A DNA stretch of 61,680 bases from Candidatus Electryonea clarkiae (GCA_030765455.1 JAVCCM010000084.1:1-61680), one strand, 5' to 3'; shown: positions 42,063 to 51,233, numbered from the stretch's first letter. A program made the numbers and translations. Notes: generated by a model from the sequence alone, not told the origin.

Positions 42063-43808
42063 ATGAAAAAATCTAAAGATGTTTTTTCTTTAATAAAAAG
42101 AAACCGTTTGATAGCACTTCTCACACCGGAAAGTGTTCAGCAGTGTGTTGTCGCTTATGAGATTCTGAATTCTCATGATATTATTCTCGAGATAGCATTT
42201 CGTTCAGAATATGCTCTTGAGGGTATTAAAGCCGTCCTGAAAAAATATCCGGATGCCCTGGTTTTGGCAGGGACGGTGATGACGAGTCAGCAGGCGGACT
42301 CGGCGATTGAAGCAGGTGCTGCCGGTATCATTTCAGCAGATTATTTCCCTTCGGTTGTGGAATCCTGCATCAAAAAGGATGTTATGTGCGTGCCTGGTGG
42401 GTTAAATGATGCAGGTAAGCAGCTCATGCAAAAAGCGGAAATATATGGTTGTGACCTGGACGATCTAAGAAATAAATATCCTTATCAATGGATATACAAG
42501 CTATTCCCGGCTTTAACACCATCAAACTCATATTATGAAGTTGCCAACGCTTTAAGGGGTCCCTTCAAGGATTTGAATATCATATATACTGGTGGGGTAA
42601 ACTTTCAAAATATTGGAAACTTGGTAGAATTTGATCCAAATGGTATTTATTGTGCATCTTCATTGACAAAGTCGATCAATCAACCTGATGTTATGAAAGA
42701 GGAATTAGAAAAATGGAAGAGTGAAATTGATGGATCTTTGGGGAGAGATGAAAAGAAATCCAAAAATGATAGAAAGCATGAAACAGAACCTGGAGTAGTG
42801 ACATTTGGTGAGATTATGCTTCGTTTGTCACCACCTGCTCATTCAAGACTGGTACAAACAAATATTTTTAATGCAACCTTTGGTGGCGCTGAAGCTAATG
42901 TATCTGTATCACTGGCGAATTTTGGAGTGAATTCAACTTTTGTAAGTGCGGTGCCTGAGAATGAAATTGGACAATCAGCATTCGATAGCTTGAGAGCGAA
43001 AGGTGTCAATACAGAGTTCATAATAAATGGCGCCCGACGACTTGGCATTTATTACCTTGAACACGGCGCTTCACAAAGACCATCCAAAGTAATCTATGAT
43101 CGGGCAGGATCGTCTTTCTCTGAAATAAAATCCGGGCAATTCGACTGGAATAAAATATTCAAAAGCGCAAACTGGTTTCATTTTACAGGGATAACACCTG
43201 CTTTAGGTGACTCGGTGCTGGACGTCACTGTTGAAGCGTTGAAGGCTGCCAGGGATGCCGGGATTACTATCAGCGTTGACCTGAATTATCGGAAAAAATT
43301 ATGGTCAAGTGCAAAAGCATGTTCAGTAATGACAAAATTGATGAATTACATTGATATATGTTTTGCGAATGAAGAAGATGCTGAGCAAATTTTCGGAATC
43401 AAAGCCGGATCAACGGATGTGGATTCAGGATTATTGGAAGAATCAGCATATGAAGATGTAGCGAAACAACTTCTCAATAAATTTGGTTTGAAGAAGGTGG
43501 TCATCACCCTGAGAAAAAGCATCAGCGCTTCGGATAATCTCTGGTCTGCCTGTCTGTTTAATGGATCTGAATTTCTAAAAAGTAAAGAATATAGCATCCA
43601 TATTGTAGATCGTGTCGGCAGCGGCGATGCGTTCTGCGCTGGATTTATCTATGGTGTTATTTCAGGAAAACCGGATCAGGAGGCACTCGAATTCGGAGCG
43701 GCGGCATCATGCCTGAAACAAACCATTCACGGCGATTTCAACCTGGTAACAGTTGATGAAGTTGAAAGACTGGTTTCCGGTCAAACCAGCGGAAGGGTTC
43801 AGAGATAG
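42063..43808 (+). CDS. Fused KDPG aldolase and KDG kinase (bifunctional)
   Basis: A 581-residue two-domain protein. Residues 1 to about 215 are a KDPG/KHG aldolase: E43 and R47 in LEIAFRSE, LAGTVMT, and the Schiff-base lysine K146 in YKLFPALTPSN, then IYTGGV. A charged linker follows (about 218-242). Residues about 245-575 are a PfkB-family sugar kinase with FGEIMLRLSPP, FGGAEANVSVSLANFG and catalytic D522 in DRVGSGDAF. The kinase would make 2-keto-3-deoxy-6-phosphogluconate, which the aldolase domain cleaves to pyruvate and glyceraldehyde-3-phosphate. Thus two consecutive Entner-Doudoroff or uronate-pathway steps are on one chain. I start at ATG 42063; the frame is open five codons earlier from a TTG. 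AGG precedes the ATG. Confidence 0.85.
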   Translation: MKKSKDVFSLIKRNRLIALLTPESVQQCVVAYEILNSHDIILEIAFRSEYALEGIKAVLKKYPDALVLAGTVMTSQQADSAIEAGAAGIISADYFPSVVESCIKKDVMCVPGGLNDAGKQLMQKAEIYGCDLDDLRNKYPYQWIYKLFPALTPSNSYYEVANALRGPFKDLNIIYTGGVNFQNIGNLVEFDPNGIYCASSLTKSINQPDVMKEELEKWKSEIDGSLGRDEKKSKNDRKHETEPGVVTFGEIMLRLSPPAHSRLVQTNIFNATFGGAEANVSVSLANFGVNSTFVSAVPENEIGQSAFDSLRAKGVNTEFIINGARRLGIYYLEHGASQRPSKVIYDRAGSSFSEIKSGQFDWNKIFKSANWFHFTGITPALGDSVLDVTVEALKAARDAGITISVDLNYRKKLWSSAKACSVMTKLMNYIDICFANEEDAEQIFGIKAGSTDVDSGLLEESAYEDVAKQLLNKFGLKKVVITLRKSISASDNLWSACLFNGSEFLKSKEYSIHIVDRVGSGDAFCAGFIYGVISGKPDQEALEFGAAASCLKQTIHGDFNLVTVDEVERLVSGQTSGRVQR

Positions 43809-43821
43809 GGGAACAACCGCA

Positions 43822-45852
43822 ATGATTGAGTTCAAAGAACATATTTACGATGATGATCCGAATTCAGGACATCCAGACGCGAGAACACGGTTGAAAGACG
43901 CAGCTTATTTCTTTATTGGAAATGGTTTGATTTCAGCGTCTATTCAATTCGCACCAGCCGGGGAAGGCAGCCCGTTCGGGTTATTAATTATGAATCCCGA
44001 TGTGTTGAGAAAAAAACGGGAAGCGTTAACATTCGATCCTGAAACAGGTCTTGAAAATACGGCTCTTATTTTCAGGGATATTCTCACCAACGAGATTCTC
44101 AATCCTGAATCTATTTCTGCAGAGTGGAACCATGACTATGCTGTTCCTGCTGCCTGTTACAAATGGTCATCGAAATATCTTACCGTAGAAGAATTATTTT
44201 ATTGCCCTGATCGTAACAATGCTCACATAATTCGTGAAATTAGAATTGATTACACAGGGAACAAACCTGCTGAATATGAGATACAAACCGGTGTTCTCGA
44301 AAGAACTATCAAACAGAGAATTTCTTTTCCAACCAAAGGAAATATAGTCCTCAATATTCAATATGAACTGGTTATATCAAATAATACAATTAATTTAGAA
44401 TTCATTGATGCAGTAAATCCTGATAAAGAAGTTACAGATTACTGGCAAGAAACAACTAAATTGCAGTTCGACTCTCCTTTACTGGATCACCTGTTTCGAG
44501 TTTCATGTTACCATTTACCGGCGGTTATATCTAACAACGGTGTGATAGATGCAAGTATCTGGCAGTATAACAGGGAATGGGTTCGAGATCATTCTTTCAT
44601 GGCTATCGGGCTTATATTATCGGGACATCATAAAACAGCGCGTTTGATGTTAAAGCGTCTCCTGGATGACTTTGTATCCGATGATGGAGACGCAATAGAC
44701 TCAAGCGAAAAGCGACATACAGACGAAGTTGAACTGGATCAAAATGGAATACTGCTCTATACATTGAAAACTTATTCCGATTGGACTGGTGATTATGATT
44801 TTATATCCGAAAACTGGAAAAAAATTCAATTAACGGCTGAATTTCCACTAAAGAAGAAATTCAGGCATGATAAATCCGGAATGCTATTTAACAGACGTGA
44901 TTTCTGGGAACGTCACAGCGGTTATGGAATTGAGTATGGCCTTGAATTTGCATATCAGTATTTTACCGTAACAGGTTTGGAATCAGTAGCATACCTGGCT
45001 GAACAAATGGGAAAAAGTGATGAAGGAATCCGCTGGAAAGCACTTGCGCGGGAGTTAAAAGAATCGATACTTAATCACCCTGATTTTGCCCTTATCGATG
45101 AGAGAGGATTTATCAAGAGAAGAGGACTTGACGGTACAGTGCAGGAAACCCTGCCGACATGTAATGTGCCGGATATGCCCGAATCTGTACCTATTCGTAA
45201 AAATATTACACATTATCTGAATCCTGATAGTTCAACCGCATTACCCATAGCGATGGGATTTATTCCACCAGATTCACAGATAGCCTTGTCCACACTCGAT
45301 TCCCTGGAAATACTCTGGAACCAGGATTGGGATGATGGAGGTTATGGCAGGTATCATTTCAGTTCCGAACCGGATTCCGCCGGTTCCTGGCCTTTCTCCT
45401 CAATCATTATTGCTCGAGCATACATGGAAACAGGCAATTACGAAAAAGTCTGGCGAGTTTTGAAATGGATGAATACGCTGCCGGGCTCAATTTCAGGTTC
45501 ATGGTTAGAGATGTATGGACCACGTGTTTCACCACCTTTTCCACAAGTTGGAATTATACCGTGGACGTGGGCGGAAATGATAATGCTGTTCATTCAACAC
45601 ATTGTCGGAATTAAACCCGGAGAAAACTCAATCTATCTCAAGCCGAAATTACTCCCTGGAATTAATGGAATCAGTGGTCATATTCCATTCAGGAATAATC
45701 TTATTCATCTGAATATAAGAACCGATCCCGGTTGTTCGGTGGCGACTTTCAAAACTGATTCACGAGTTATAACGTCAGGTCAAAATGATATTCTGATAGA
45801 ATATTCCGGGAGGGATATTTCTATTGAAGCAACTTTGCCGGTTAATCAATAA
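43822..45852 (+). CDS. Six-hairpin (alpha/alpha toroid) glycosidase
   Basis: A 676-residue protein with no signal peptide. ATG 43822 follows AGGGGAAC; the longer open frame would overlap the kinase gene by 56 bases. The N-terminal beta-sandwich (about 20-250) has FFIGNGLISASIQFAPAGEGSPFGLL. The catalytic toroid holds WQYNREWVRDHSFMAIGLILSGHH, DEVELDQNGILLYTLKTYSDW, RRDFWERHSGYGIEYGLEFAYQYF and IIPWTWAEMIMLFIQHIVG. A short beta tail ends the chain. This resembles GH15/GH65/GH94-like clan-GH-L and GH-Q architectures. The exact family is unresolved. It is 47 bases upstream of the putative selenoprotein gene. Confidence 0.7.
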   Translation: MIEFKEHIYDDDPNSGHPDARTRLKDAAYFFIGNGLISASIQFAPAGEGSPFGLLIMNPDVLRKKREALTFDPETGLENTALIFRDILTNEILNPESISAEWNHDYAVPAACYKWSSKYLTVEELFYCPDRNNAHIIREIRIDYTGNKPAEYEIQTGVLERTIKQRISFPTKGNIVLNIQYELVISNNTINLEFIDAVNPDKEVTDYWQETTKLQFDSPLLDHLFRVSCYHLPAVISNNGVIDASIWQYNREWVRDHSFMAIGLILSGHHKTARLMLKRLLDDFVSDDGDAIDSSEKRHTDEVELDQNGILLYTLKTYSDWTGDYDFISENWKKIQLTAEFPLKKKFRHDKSGMLFNRRDFWERHSGYGIEYGLEFAYQYFTVTGLESVAYLAEQMGKSDEGIRWKALARELKESILNHPDFALIDERGFIKRRGLDGTVQETLPTCNVPDMPESVPIRKNITHYLNPDSSTALPIAMGFIPPDSQIALSTLDSLEILWNQDWDDGGYGRYHFSSEPDSAGSWPFSSIIIARAYMETGNYEKVWRVLKWMNTLPGSISGSWLEMYGPRVSPPFPQVGIIPWTWAEMIMLFIQHIVGIKPGENSIYLKPKLLPGINGISGHIPFRNNLIHLNIRTDPGCSVATFKTDSRVITSGQNDILIEYSGRDISIEATLPVNQ

Positions 45853-45899
45853 TATCAGAATTTCATTCTGATATTCTGCATATGGATCAGAGATAATAA

Positions 45900-46352
45900 A
45901 TGACAAAAACTGTTGAAAAAAGAAGTTCAGAACTGTTTGAATCAGGATTTTTCTGAGCTGAAAGTGTTCTCCTTGCAGTCTGCGAGGCGAAGAATATCCA
46001 CTCGGAATTGATCCCGAAGATAGCGTCGGGATTCTGTGGAGGAATATCAAGGACATGTAATATCTGTGGTGCATTCAGTGGATCGATTATGGCAATCAGC
46101 ATATTTTTTGGAAGAAATCTGCCGGATGAATCAATCGAACAAAACTATGCTTTGGTTCAAAAATTAAAGGATATGTTTACCAAAAAATTTGGATCGATAA
46201 ATTGCAGGGAGCTGACCGGTTGCGATCTTGGAACGGAAACAGGGCAGGATTATTTTAAAAAGAATAATCTATCTGATAAATGCAAGAAAATGACAGGTGA
46301 AACAGCAGCTATGACAATCTCGTTGATTGAAGAAGAGGTGAATTTAGCATGA
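45900..46352 (+). CDS. Putative selenoprotein of the CGAxxG redox family (C_GCAxxG_C_C), UGA at codon 19
   Basis: A 150-residue protein, if the in-frame TGA at 45954-45956 is read as selenocysteine. The chain is LFESGFF-U-AESVLLAVCEAKN, then SGFCGGISR, C56 in the CGAFSG motif, C102 in FGSINCREL and C128 in DKCKKMTGE. The family has four invariant cysteines; the last three are intact and the first falls exactly on the TGA. The frame is open on both sides for the full family length. The window's other genes use TGA as a stop, so a code change is unlikely. A SECIS-like hairpin follows. The stop overlaps the GH38 start (ATGA). Proteins of this family are thought to be redox-active, but their substrate is unknown. 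A nonsense mutation of a cysteine codon is the main alternative. Confidence 0.75.
45967..45994 (+). promoter_or_regulatory. Bacterial SECIS-like hairpin after the in-frame UGA
   Basis: CCUUGC (45971-45976) pairs with GCGAGG (45982-45987) around the loop AGUCU. UUCU (45967-45970) pairs with AGAA (45991-45994) beyond a CGA bulge. The apical part UUGCAGUCUGC closely recalls UUGCAGGUCUGC of the E. coli fdhF SECIS that binds SelB. The loop begins 21 bases after the UGA, within the range used by bacterial SECIS elements. It lies inside the coding sequence, as in bacteria generally. Confidence 0.7.
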
Positions 46353-48844
46353 GTTCTAAAACTTTGATTCTTGTATGTAACTCTCACATTGATCCTGTAT
46401 GGTTGTGGGAATGGGAAGAGGGGCTGGCTGAAACGCTCTCGACTTTTAGAACCGCTGCAAGATTCTGTGAAGAATTCGATGGATTTGTTTTTTGTCATAA
46501 CGAGGCGTTACTCTATGAATGGGTCAACGAGTACGAGCCGGAACTATTTAGTTTAATAAAGAAACTGGTCAAGGATGGCAAATGGCATATCATGGGCGGA
46601 TGGTATATTCAGCCAGACTGCAATATGCCTTCGGGAGAGGCTTTTGTCAGGCAGATTCTGTACGGTAGAAGATATTTCAAAGAAAACTTCGATGTAGAAC
46701 CAAAAACAGCGATCAACTTCGATCCTTTCGGACATTCACGAGGTCTTGTTCAGATTCTGAAAAAATCAGGATATACATCATATCTTTTCTGCCGTCCAGA
46801 CGATAATTGGATGCCTCTGTCCGATAATGATTTTATTTGGCAAGGTTATGATGGTTCTGAGATCCTGGCACACCGTGCATTAGAACATTACAATTCAAAC
46901 AAAGGGATGATAGACACCAAAATTAATAAATGGTTAGAAGACAATAGGGAAGCTGAATTCGGAATCTTGCTATGGGGTATTGGTAATCATGGCGGAGGTC
47001 CGTCAAGAGAGGATATTCAAAAGATTGAGTCACTGAAAACCGAATCGAAAGAGTGGGATATCAGCCACGGCACACCAGAAGAATATTTTACACTCCTGGA
47101 AACAAAAAGAGAATCACTGCCAATCGTAGCACATGATCTGAATCCGTGGGCGGTAGGATGTTACACCTCTATGGCAAGAATAAAGCAAAAATATAGAAAC
47201 CTTGAGAACATATATTTCTTGACAGAGAAAATGCTGACCGTTGCATCATTGCAGGGATTCATCGGTTATCCATATTCCGCTCTACAAATAGCACTGGAAG
47301 ATTTATTGTTTTGTCAATTTCATGATATCCTGCCTGGTTCGTCAACATCTGAGGTAGAATCTTATGTAATACAAAGGGTTGATCATGCACTGGAGATTCT
47401 GAACAAACTAAAAGCAAAAGCATTTTTCAGTTTGCTGTCAGGTCAGAACAGTGCAGTGGATGGTGAATATCCGATATATATATTCAATCCTCATCCTTGT
47501 GAATACGAAGAAACATTAACCTGTGAATTTCAGCCGCCCGAGCCGGATTTTGATATGGATAATATTTTGTTGCCTGAAATTAAAGACAGCGAGGGAAATA
47601 TTATTCCAGTTCAGCTTGAAAAGGAAAGCAGCAATATTTCCCTGGATCACAGGAAGAGGATTGTATTCCGGGCAAATTTGAAACCGTCTTCTATGAACAG
47701 ATTCTCATGTAAACTGAATAAGACAAAAATAGATAATATCAACGGAATCTATAAAAACAATGGAAATAATTTCAGGTTCGGAAAAAAAAGCTGTATAGTG
47801 GAAATTGAAAAACTTACCGGTCTGCTGAAAAAATACTCGGTTGATGGATATAATTACCTGCAATCCTCTGCGATGAAACTTTTGGTGATGAAGGATTATC
47901 CCGATCCCTGGGGAATGAAAGTACGATCTTTCAGGGATATAGAGGGTGAGTTCACATTAATGACTCCTATAGAAAGCGCAGAGTTTGCCGGGGTTCCAGT
48001 TGGGCGACTTGAACCGGTTAGAATAATCGAAGAAGGTGACATCAGGACCATTGTCGAAGCACTGTTTAAATATAATAATTCTACTCTCTGTCTCCGTTAT
48101 AAGATTCCGAAAAAAGGTAATGAGATCGAAATCGAAGTGCGAGTTTTCTGGATGGAGAAAGATAAGATGTTGAAACTATCCATTCCCACGGAAATGGGAA
48201 ATTGCAGATGCAAAGGCCAGGTGGCATACGGAACAGAAGATTTTAATCGTCCCGGCGATGAATTGGTTGCACAGAGGTGGGTAGCTCTATTTTCACCAGA
48301 TGAGAAGAATGCATTATCTATTATTAATGACCGCACTTATGGATTTGATTTTAAAGATGGAGAACTGAGGTTATCCCTGCTTCGTTCACCCGCATATTCC
48401 GGTCATCCCGTGGAAGGTGTAGAACATATAGTGCCGGATGATCGTTTTGAACCACGTATCGACCAGGGAGAACATATATTTCATTTCTGGATGAACGCGG
48501 GAGAAGCGGGTGAAAGACTTTCCAGCATTGATCGTGAGGCAATGATTAAGAATGAGCCGGGAATGGTTTTGTGTTGTTATCCGCCTGGAAGTGGTAAAAA
48601 GGCATTACCGGGAATCATCCTTTCGAATCCTGTTATTCAACTGGCAGCTTTCAAAATGGCTGAGAATAAAGATAAACTTATCATTCGTCTTTTCGAACCA
48701 ATTGGAAAGCCGGGTACTACAATAATCACAATTCCTTATTTAGATATTGAGTTCGAGATAACACTAAGCAGCTTTGAAATAAAGACAATATCAGTAGATA
48801 TTCCATCCAAATCCTATTCAGAAGTTGATTTGCTTGAGAACTGA
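46349..48844 (+). CDS. Alpha-mannosidase, GH38
   Basis: An 831-residue retaining alpha-mannosidase of glycoside hydrolase family 38. Zinc ligands H13 and D15 are in NSHIDPVWLWEW, and the nucleophile D125 is in NFDPFGHS, which also binds zinc. A further histidine lies in LLWGIGNHGGG. QFHDILPGSS is the family's helical-domain motif, and the C-terminal half is beta-sandwich. No signal peptide is seen, so it acts on imported mannosides. It is translationally coupled to the upstream putative selenoprotein by an ATGA overlap. Length and motifs are as usual for bacterial GH38. Confidence 0.9.
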   Translation: MSSKTLILVCNSHIDPVWLWEWEEGLAETLSTFRTAARFCEEFDGFVFCHNEALLYEWVNEYEPELFSLIKKLVKDGKWHIMGGWYIQPDCNMPSGEAFVRQILYGRRYFKENFDVEPKTAINFDPFGHSRGLVQILKKSGYTSYLFCRPDDNWMPLSDNDFIWQGYDGSEILAHRALEHYNSNKGMIDTKINKWLEDNREAEFGILLWGIGNHGGGPSREDIQKIESLKTESKEWDISHGTPEEYFTLLETKRESLPIVAHDLNPWAVGCYTSMARIKQKYRNLENIYFLTEKMLTVASLQGFIGYPYSALQIALEDLLFCQFHDILPGSSTSEVESYVIQRVDHALEILNKLKAKAFFSLLSGQNSAVDGEYPIYIFNPHPCEYEETLTCEFQPPEPDFDMDNILLPEIKDSEGNIIPVQLEKESSNISLDHRKRIVFRANLKPSSMNRFSCKLNKTKIDNINGIYKNNGNNFRFGKKSCIVEIEKLTGLLKKYSVDGYNYLQSSAMKLLVMKDYPDPWGMKVRSFRDIEGEFTLMTPIESAEFAGVPVGRLEPVRIIEEGDIRTIVEALFKYNNSTLCLRYKIPKKGNEIEIEVRVFWMEKDKMLKLSIPTEMGNCRCKGQVAYGTEDFNRPGDELVAQRWVALFSPDEKNALSIINDRTYGFDFKDGELRLSLLRSPAYSGHPVEGVEHIVPDDRFEPRIDQGEHIFHFWMNAGEAGERLSSIDREAMIKNEPGMVLCCYPPGSGKKALPGIILSNPVIQLAAFKMAENKDKLIIRLFEPIGKPGTTIITIPYLDIEFEITLSSFEIKTISVDIPSKSYSEVDLLEN

Positions 48845-48973
48845 TATTTAAATTTCGCAATGGTTTAAGTATAAATATTGAATAATAGGACAAGCATATC
48901 CTAATATGCTTGAAATTATATTAACAATTCTTTTAGAAGGTACATTGACAAGAATTATTCAAAAAGAAATTGC

Positions 48974-50188
48974 ATGAAAAAGGAAGATAAGAAAATATCT
49001 GTTGTCGTATCAGGGATCGGGGGATATGGCTATTATTATCTTGAAACTATCCAGAATGAATTCCTTGATGGTAATGTCAAGATAACTGGAGTCGTCGATC
49101 CGAATCCTGAAAATTCCAGGTACTTTAATAATTTGAAAGATCAGAATATTCGCTGCTTCAATAGTATTGAAGAATTCTATGATCGAGGCAACCAAGCTGA
49201 TCTTGCCATAATTACTTCACCCATCCATTTTCACGTTACACAAAGTATCGCTGCGTTGAAAAATGGCAGCAACGTGCTTTGTGAGAAACCGGTTTCGGCA
49301 ATAGTGCAGGATGTCGATTCTTTAATAAAAACGCGTGACAAATATAAGAAATGGGTAATGATTGGTTATCAATGGAGTTATTCGAATGCCATACAATTGT
49401 TAAAGAAGGATATCATTAGCGGTATATATGGAAAACCATTAAGTTTTAAAACGTTTTGCACATGGCCCCGCGATGATATTTATTACTCCCGTAATGATTG
49501 GGCAGGGAAAATAAAAGATCAGAAGGGTAATTGGATTCTTGACAGCCCGGCGCATAACGCATTTGCGCATTTCCTTCATAATATGTTCTATTTATTGGGA
49601 AATACGATTGAATCAAGCGCATCACCTAAAAATTTGATAGCAGAGTGTTATCGTGCCTATCCCATTGACAATTACGATACGGTTGTATGTAGAATGTTCA
49701 CTGAAGATAATGTTGAGTTGAGTCTTTACGGTAGCCATGCCACTCAAAACGAGATTGGTCCTTCTTTTGTTCTTGAATTAGAGGATGCTTTTGTCCGATT
49801 AGAAGCGGATTCGAGCGGAATAACCGCTTCAGACCGAGAAGGAAATATAAAAAACTACGGTTTCCCCGACGATGATCACCAATTCCTGAAATTATTCAAA
49901 GCTATTGAGGCTGTGAATAGTCATGTCCCGATTATCTGTGGTCCGGAAGCTGCAAGGTCGCAAGTCGTTTGCGTAAATGGGATCCAGGAATCGATAGATG
50001 TAATTCAATCATTTCCTTCGTCAATGATAACCAGGGATGAGAAAGCAGGGCGACTGTGGGTAGATAACCTTGACAGAATGTTGTATGATTGTTATAAAAA
50101 TGCTGTTTTACCCAGCGAGGCCGGTTATTTTTGGGCAGAAAAAAGAAGAAGAATCAATCTAACAAATTATAGTAATTTTACGGGATAG
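48974..50188 (+). CDS. Gfo/Idh/MocA-family dehydrogenase
   Basis: A 404-residue NAD(P)-dependent oxidoreductase. The Rossmann start is VVVSGIGGYGYYYLETI, a variant of GxGxxG. The family hallmark CEKPVSA (the EKP motif; the lysine is catalytic) is at about residue 100-106. The C-terminal alpha/beta domain includes GGGxH-like DSPAHNAFAHFLHNMFYL. These enzymes oxidise or reduce sugars, inositols or glycosides; some are glycosidases by a redox mechanism. It sits between GH38 and the second UroD-family gene. The substrate is not determinable. Confidence 0.85.
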   Translation: MKKEDKKISVVVSGIGGYGYYYLETIQNEFLDGNVKITGVVDPNPENSRYFNNLKDQNIRCFNSIEEFYDRGNQADLAIITSPIHFHVTQSIAALKNGSNVLCEKPVSAIVQDVDSLIKTRDKYKKWVMIGYQWSYSNAIQLLKKDIISGIYGKPLSFKTFCTWPRDDIYYSRNDWAGKIKDQKGNWILDSPAHNAFAHFLHNMFYLLGNTIESSASPKNLIAECYRAYPIDNYDTVVCRMFTEDNVELSLYGSHATQNEIGPSFVLELEDAFVRLEADSSGITASDREGNIKNYGFPDDDHQFLKLFKAIEAVNSHVPIICGPEAARSQVVCVNGIQESIDVIQSFPSSMITRDEKAGRLWVDNLDRMLYDCYKNAVLPSEAGYFWAEKRRRINLTNYSNFTG

Positions 50189-50219
50189 GTATTTTCGTTG
50201 TGAAAGTTGATAAAAAAGC

Positions 50220-51221
50220 ATGAACTCAAGAGAATTGGTAGAAGAAACACTGAATTTTGATTCACCCGCGACAATTCCGCGACATGTATGTGTACTGCCG
50301 TGGGCTGAAGAATATCATCCTGTGGAAGTTACCAAGCTTAGCTCCGCTTTTCCGGATGACATCATTTCTGCGCCGGTTATTTATAATAATCCGCCGAAAA
50401 TTACCGGTGAAAAACATAAACCCGGCGAATACGTTGACGAATGGGGATGTAAGTTTTCTAATCTTCATGACGGAGTGATAGGAATTGTACATGACCCGAT
50501 TATATCTGATTGGGCAGACCTGAAAAACTTCACACCTCCGGAAGAAGCCCTGAGTATAAACAGAGACGAGGTCAATGCATTCTGTCATTCAACGGAAAAA
50601 TTTGTAATTGCCGGCAATTTCCAGAGACCATTTGAAAGATTTCAATTTATCCGCACTATGGAACAGGCAATGTTCGACCTCCTGCTAAATCCGCCTGAAC
50701 TTGAAGAATTACTTAAACTTATACATGATCATTATTGCAGGGAAGTAGAAACCTGGGCTAAGACAGATATTGATGCAATATTCTTAATGGACGATTGGGG
50801 AGGACAACAAAGTATGCTGGTTTCGCCAGAAATCTTCAGAAGGTTGTTCAAGCCTATGTACATGGATTACGTGGAAATTGCTAAACAATACAATAAATAT
50901 GTTTTCATGCATTCCGATGGATACATCATGGATATAATTCCCGATTTCATTGAACTTGGTATTGACGCGTTAAACAGCCAGATTTTCTGCATGGATATTC
51001 CAGAACTCGGAAAACGTTTTGGAGGAAAAATCACCTTCTGGGGTGAAATCGACCGCCAGGATCTCCTGCCGAACGGTTCCAGGGAGGATATTATAGCGGC
51101 GGTGAATGAAGTAAATTCTTATCTTAATAAAAACGGTGGTGTTATAGCACAATGTGAATTCGGTCCCGGCGCAAACCCGGAGAATGTTTATACAGTTTAT
51201 GAGACATGGAACAAAGTATAG
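50220..51221 (+). CDS. Uroporphyrinogen decarboxylase-family protein, HxD variant
   Basis: A 333-residue UroD-superfamily barrel: NSRELVEETLNFDSPATIPRHV at the start, IFLMDDWGGQQSMLVSPEIFRRLFKPMY in the middle, and H231-S-D233 in FMHSDGYIMDIIPDFIELGIDALN. Corrinoid-type MtaA/CmuA proteins carry H-x-C at this place; here the cysteine is aspartate, so the metal site or chemistry differs from the 25034 paralogue. The function of such proteins in sugar clusters is unknown. It starts 31 bases after the dehydrogenase gene and is the last gene of the long plus-strand run before the repeat arrays. Confidence 0.75.
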   Translation: MNSRELVEETLNFDSPATIPRHVCVLPWAEEYHPVEVTKLSSAFPDDIISAPVIYNNPPKITGEKHKPGEYVDEWGCKFSNLHDGVIGIVHDPIISDWADLKNFTPPEEALSINRDEVNAFCHSTEKFVIAGNFQRPFERFQFIRTMEQAMFDLLLNPPELEELLKLIHDHYCREVETWAKTDIDAIFLMDDWGGQQSMLVSPEIFRRLFKPMYMDYVEIAKQYNKYVFMHSDGYIMDIIPDFIELGIDALNSQIFCMDIPELGKRFGGKITFWGEIDRQDLLPNGSREDIIAAVNEVNSYLNKNGGVIAQCEFGPGANPENVYTVYETWNKV

Positions 51222-51233
51222 AGTCCCCAAAAG

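Noticed and set aside
45954..45956. Reading the TGA as tryptophan by a changed genetic code
   Set aside because: Other genes in the window use TGA as a stop and encode tryptophan with TGG, so the code is standard here.
46008..46352. A 114-codon CDS starting at a TTG after the TGA
   Set aside because: Starting there drops the first family motif and leaves no ribosome-binding site; the homology continues upstream through the TGA in the same frame.
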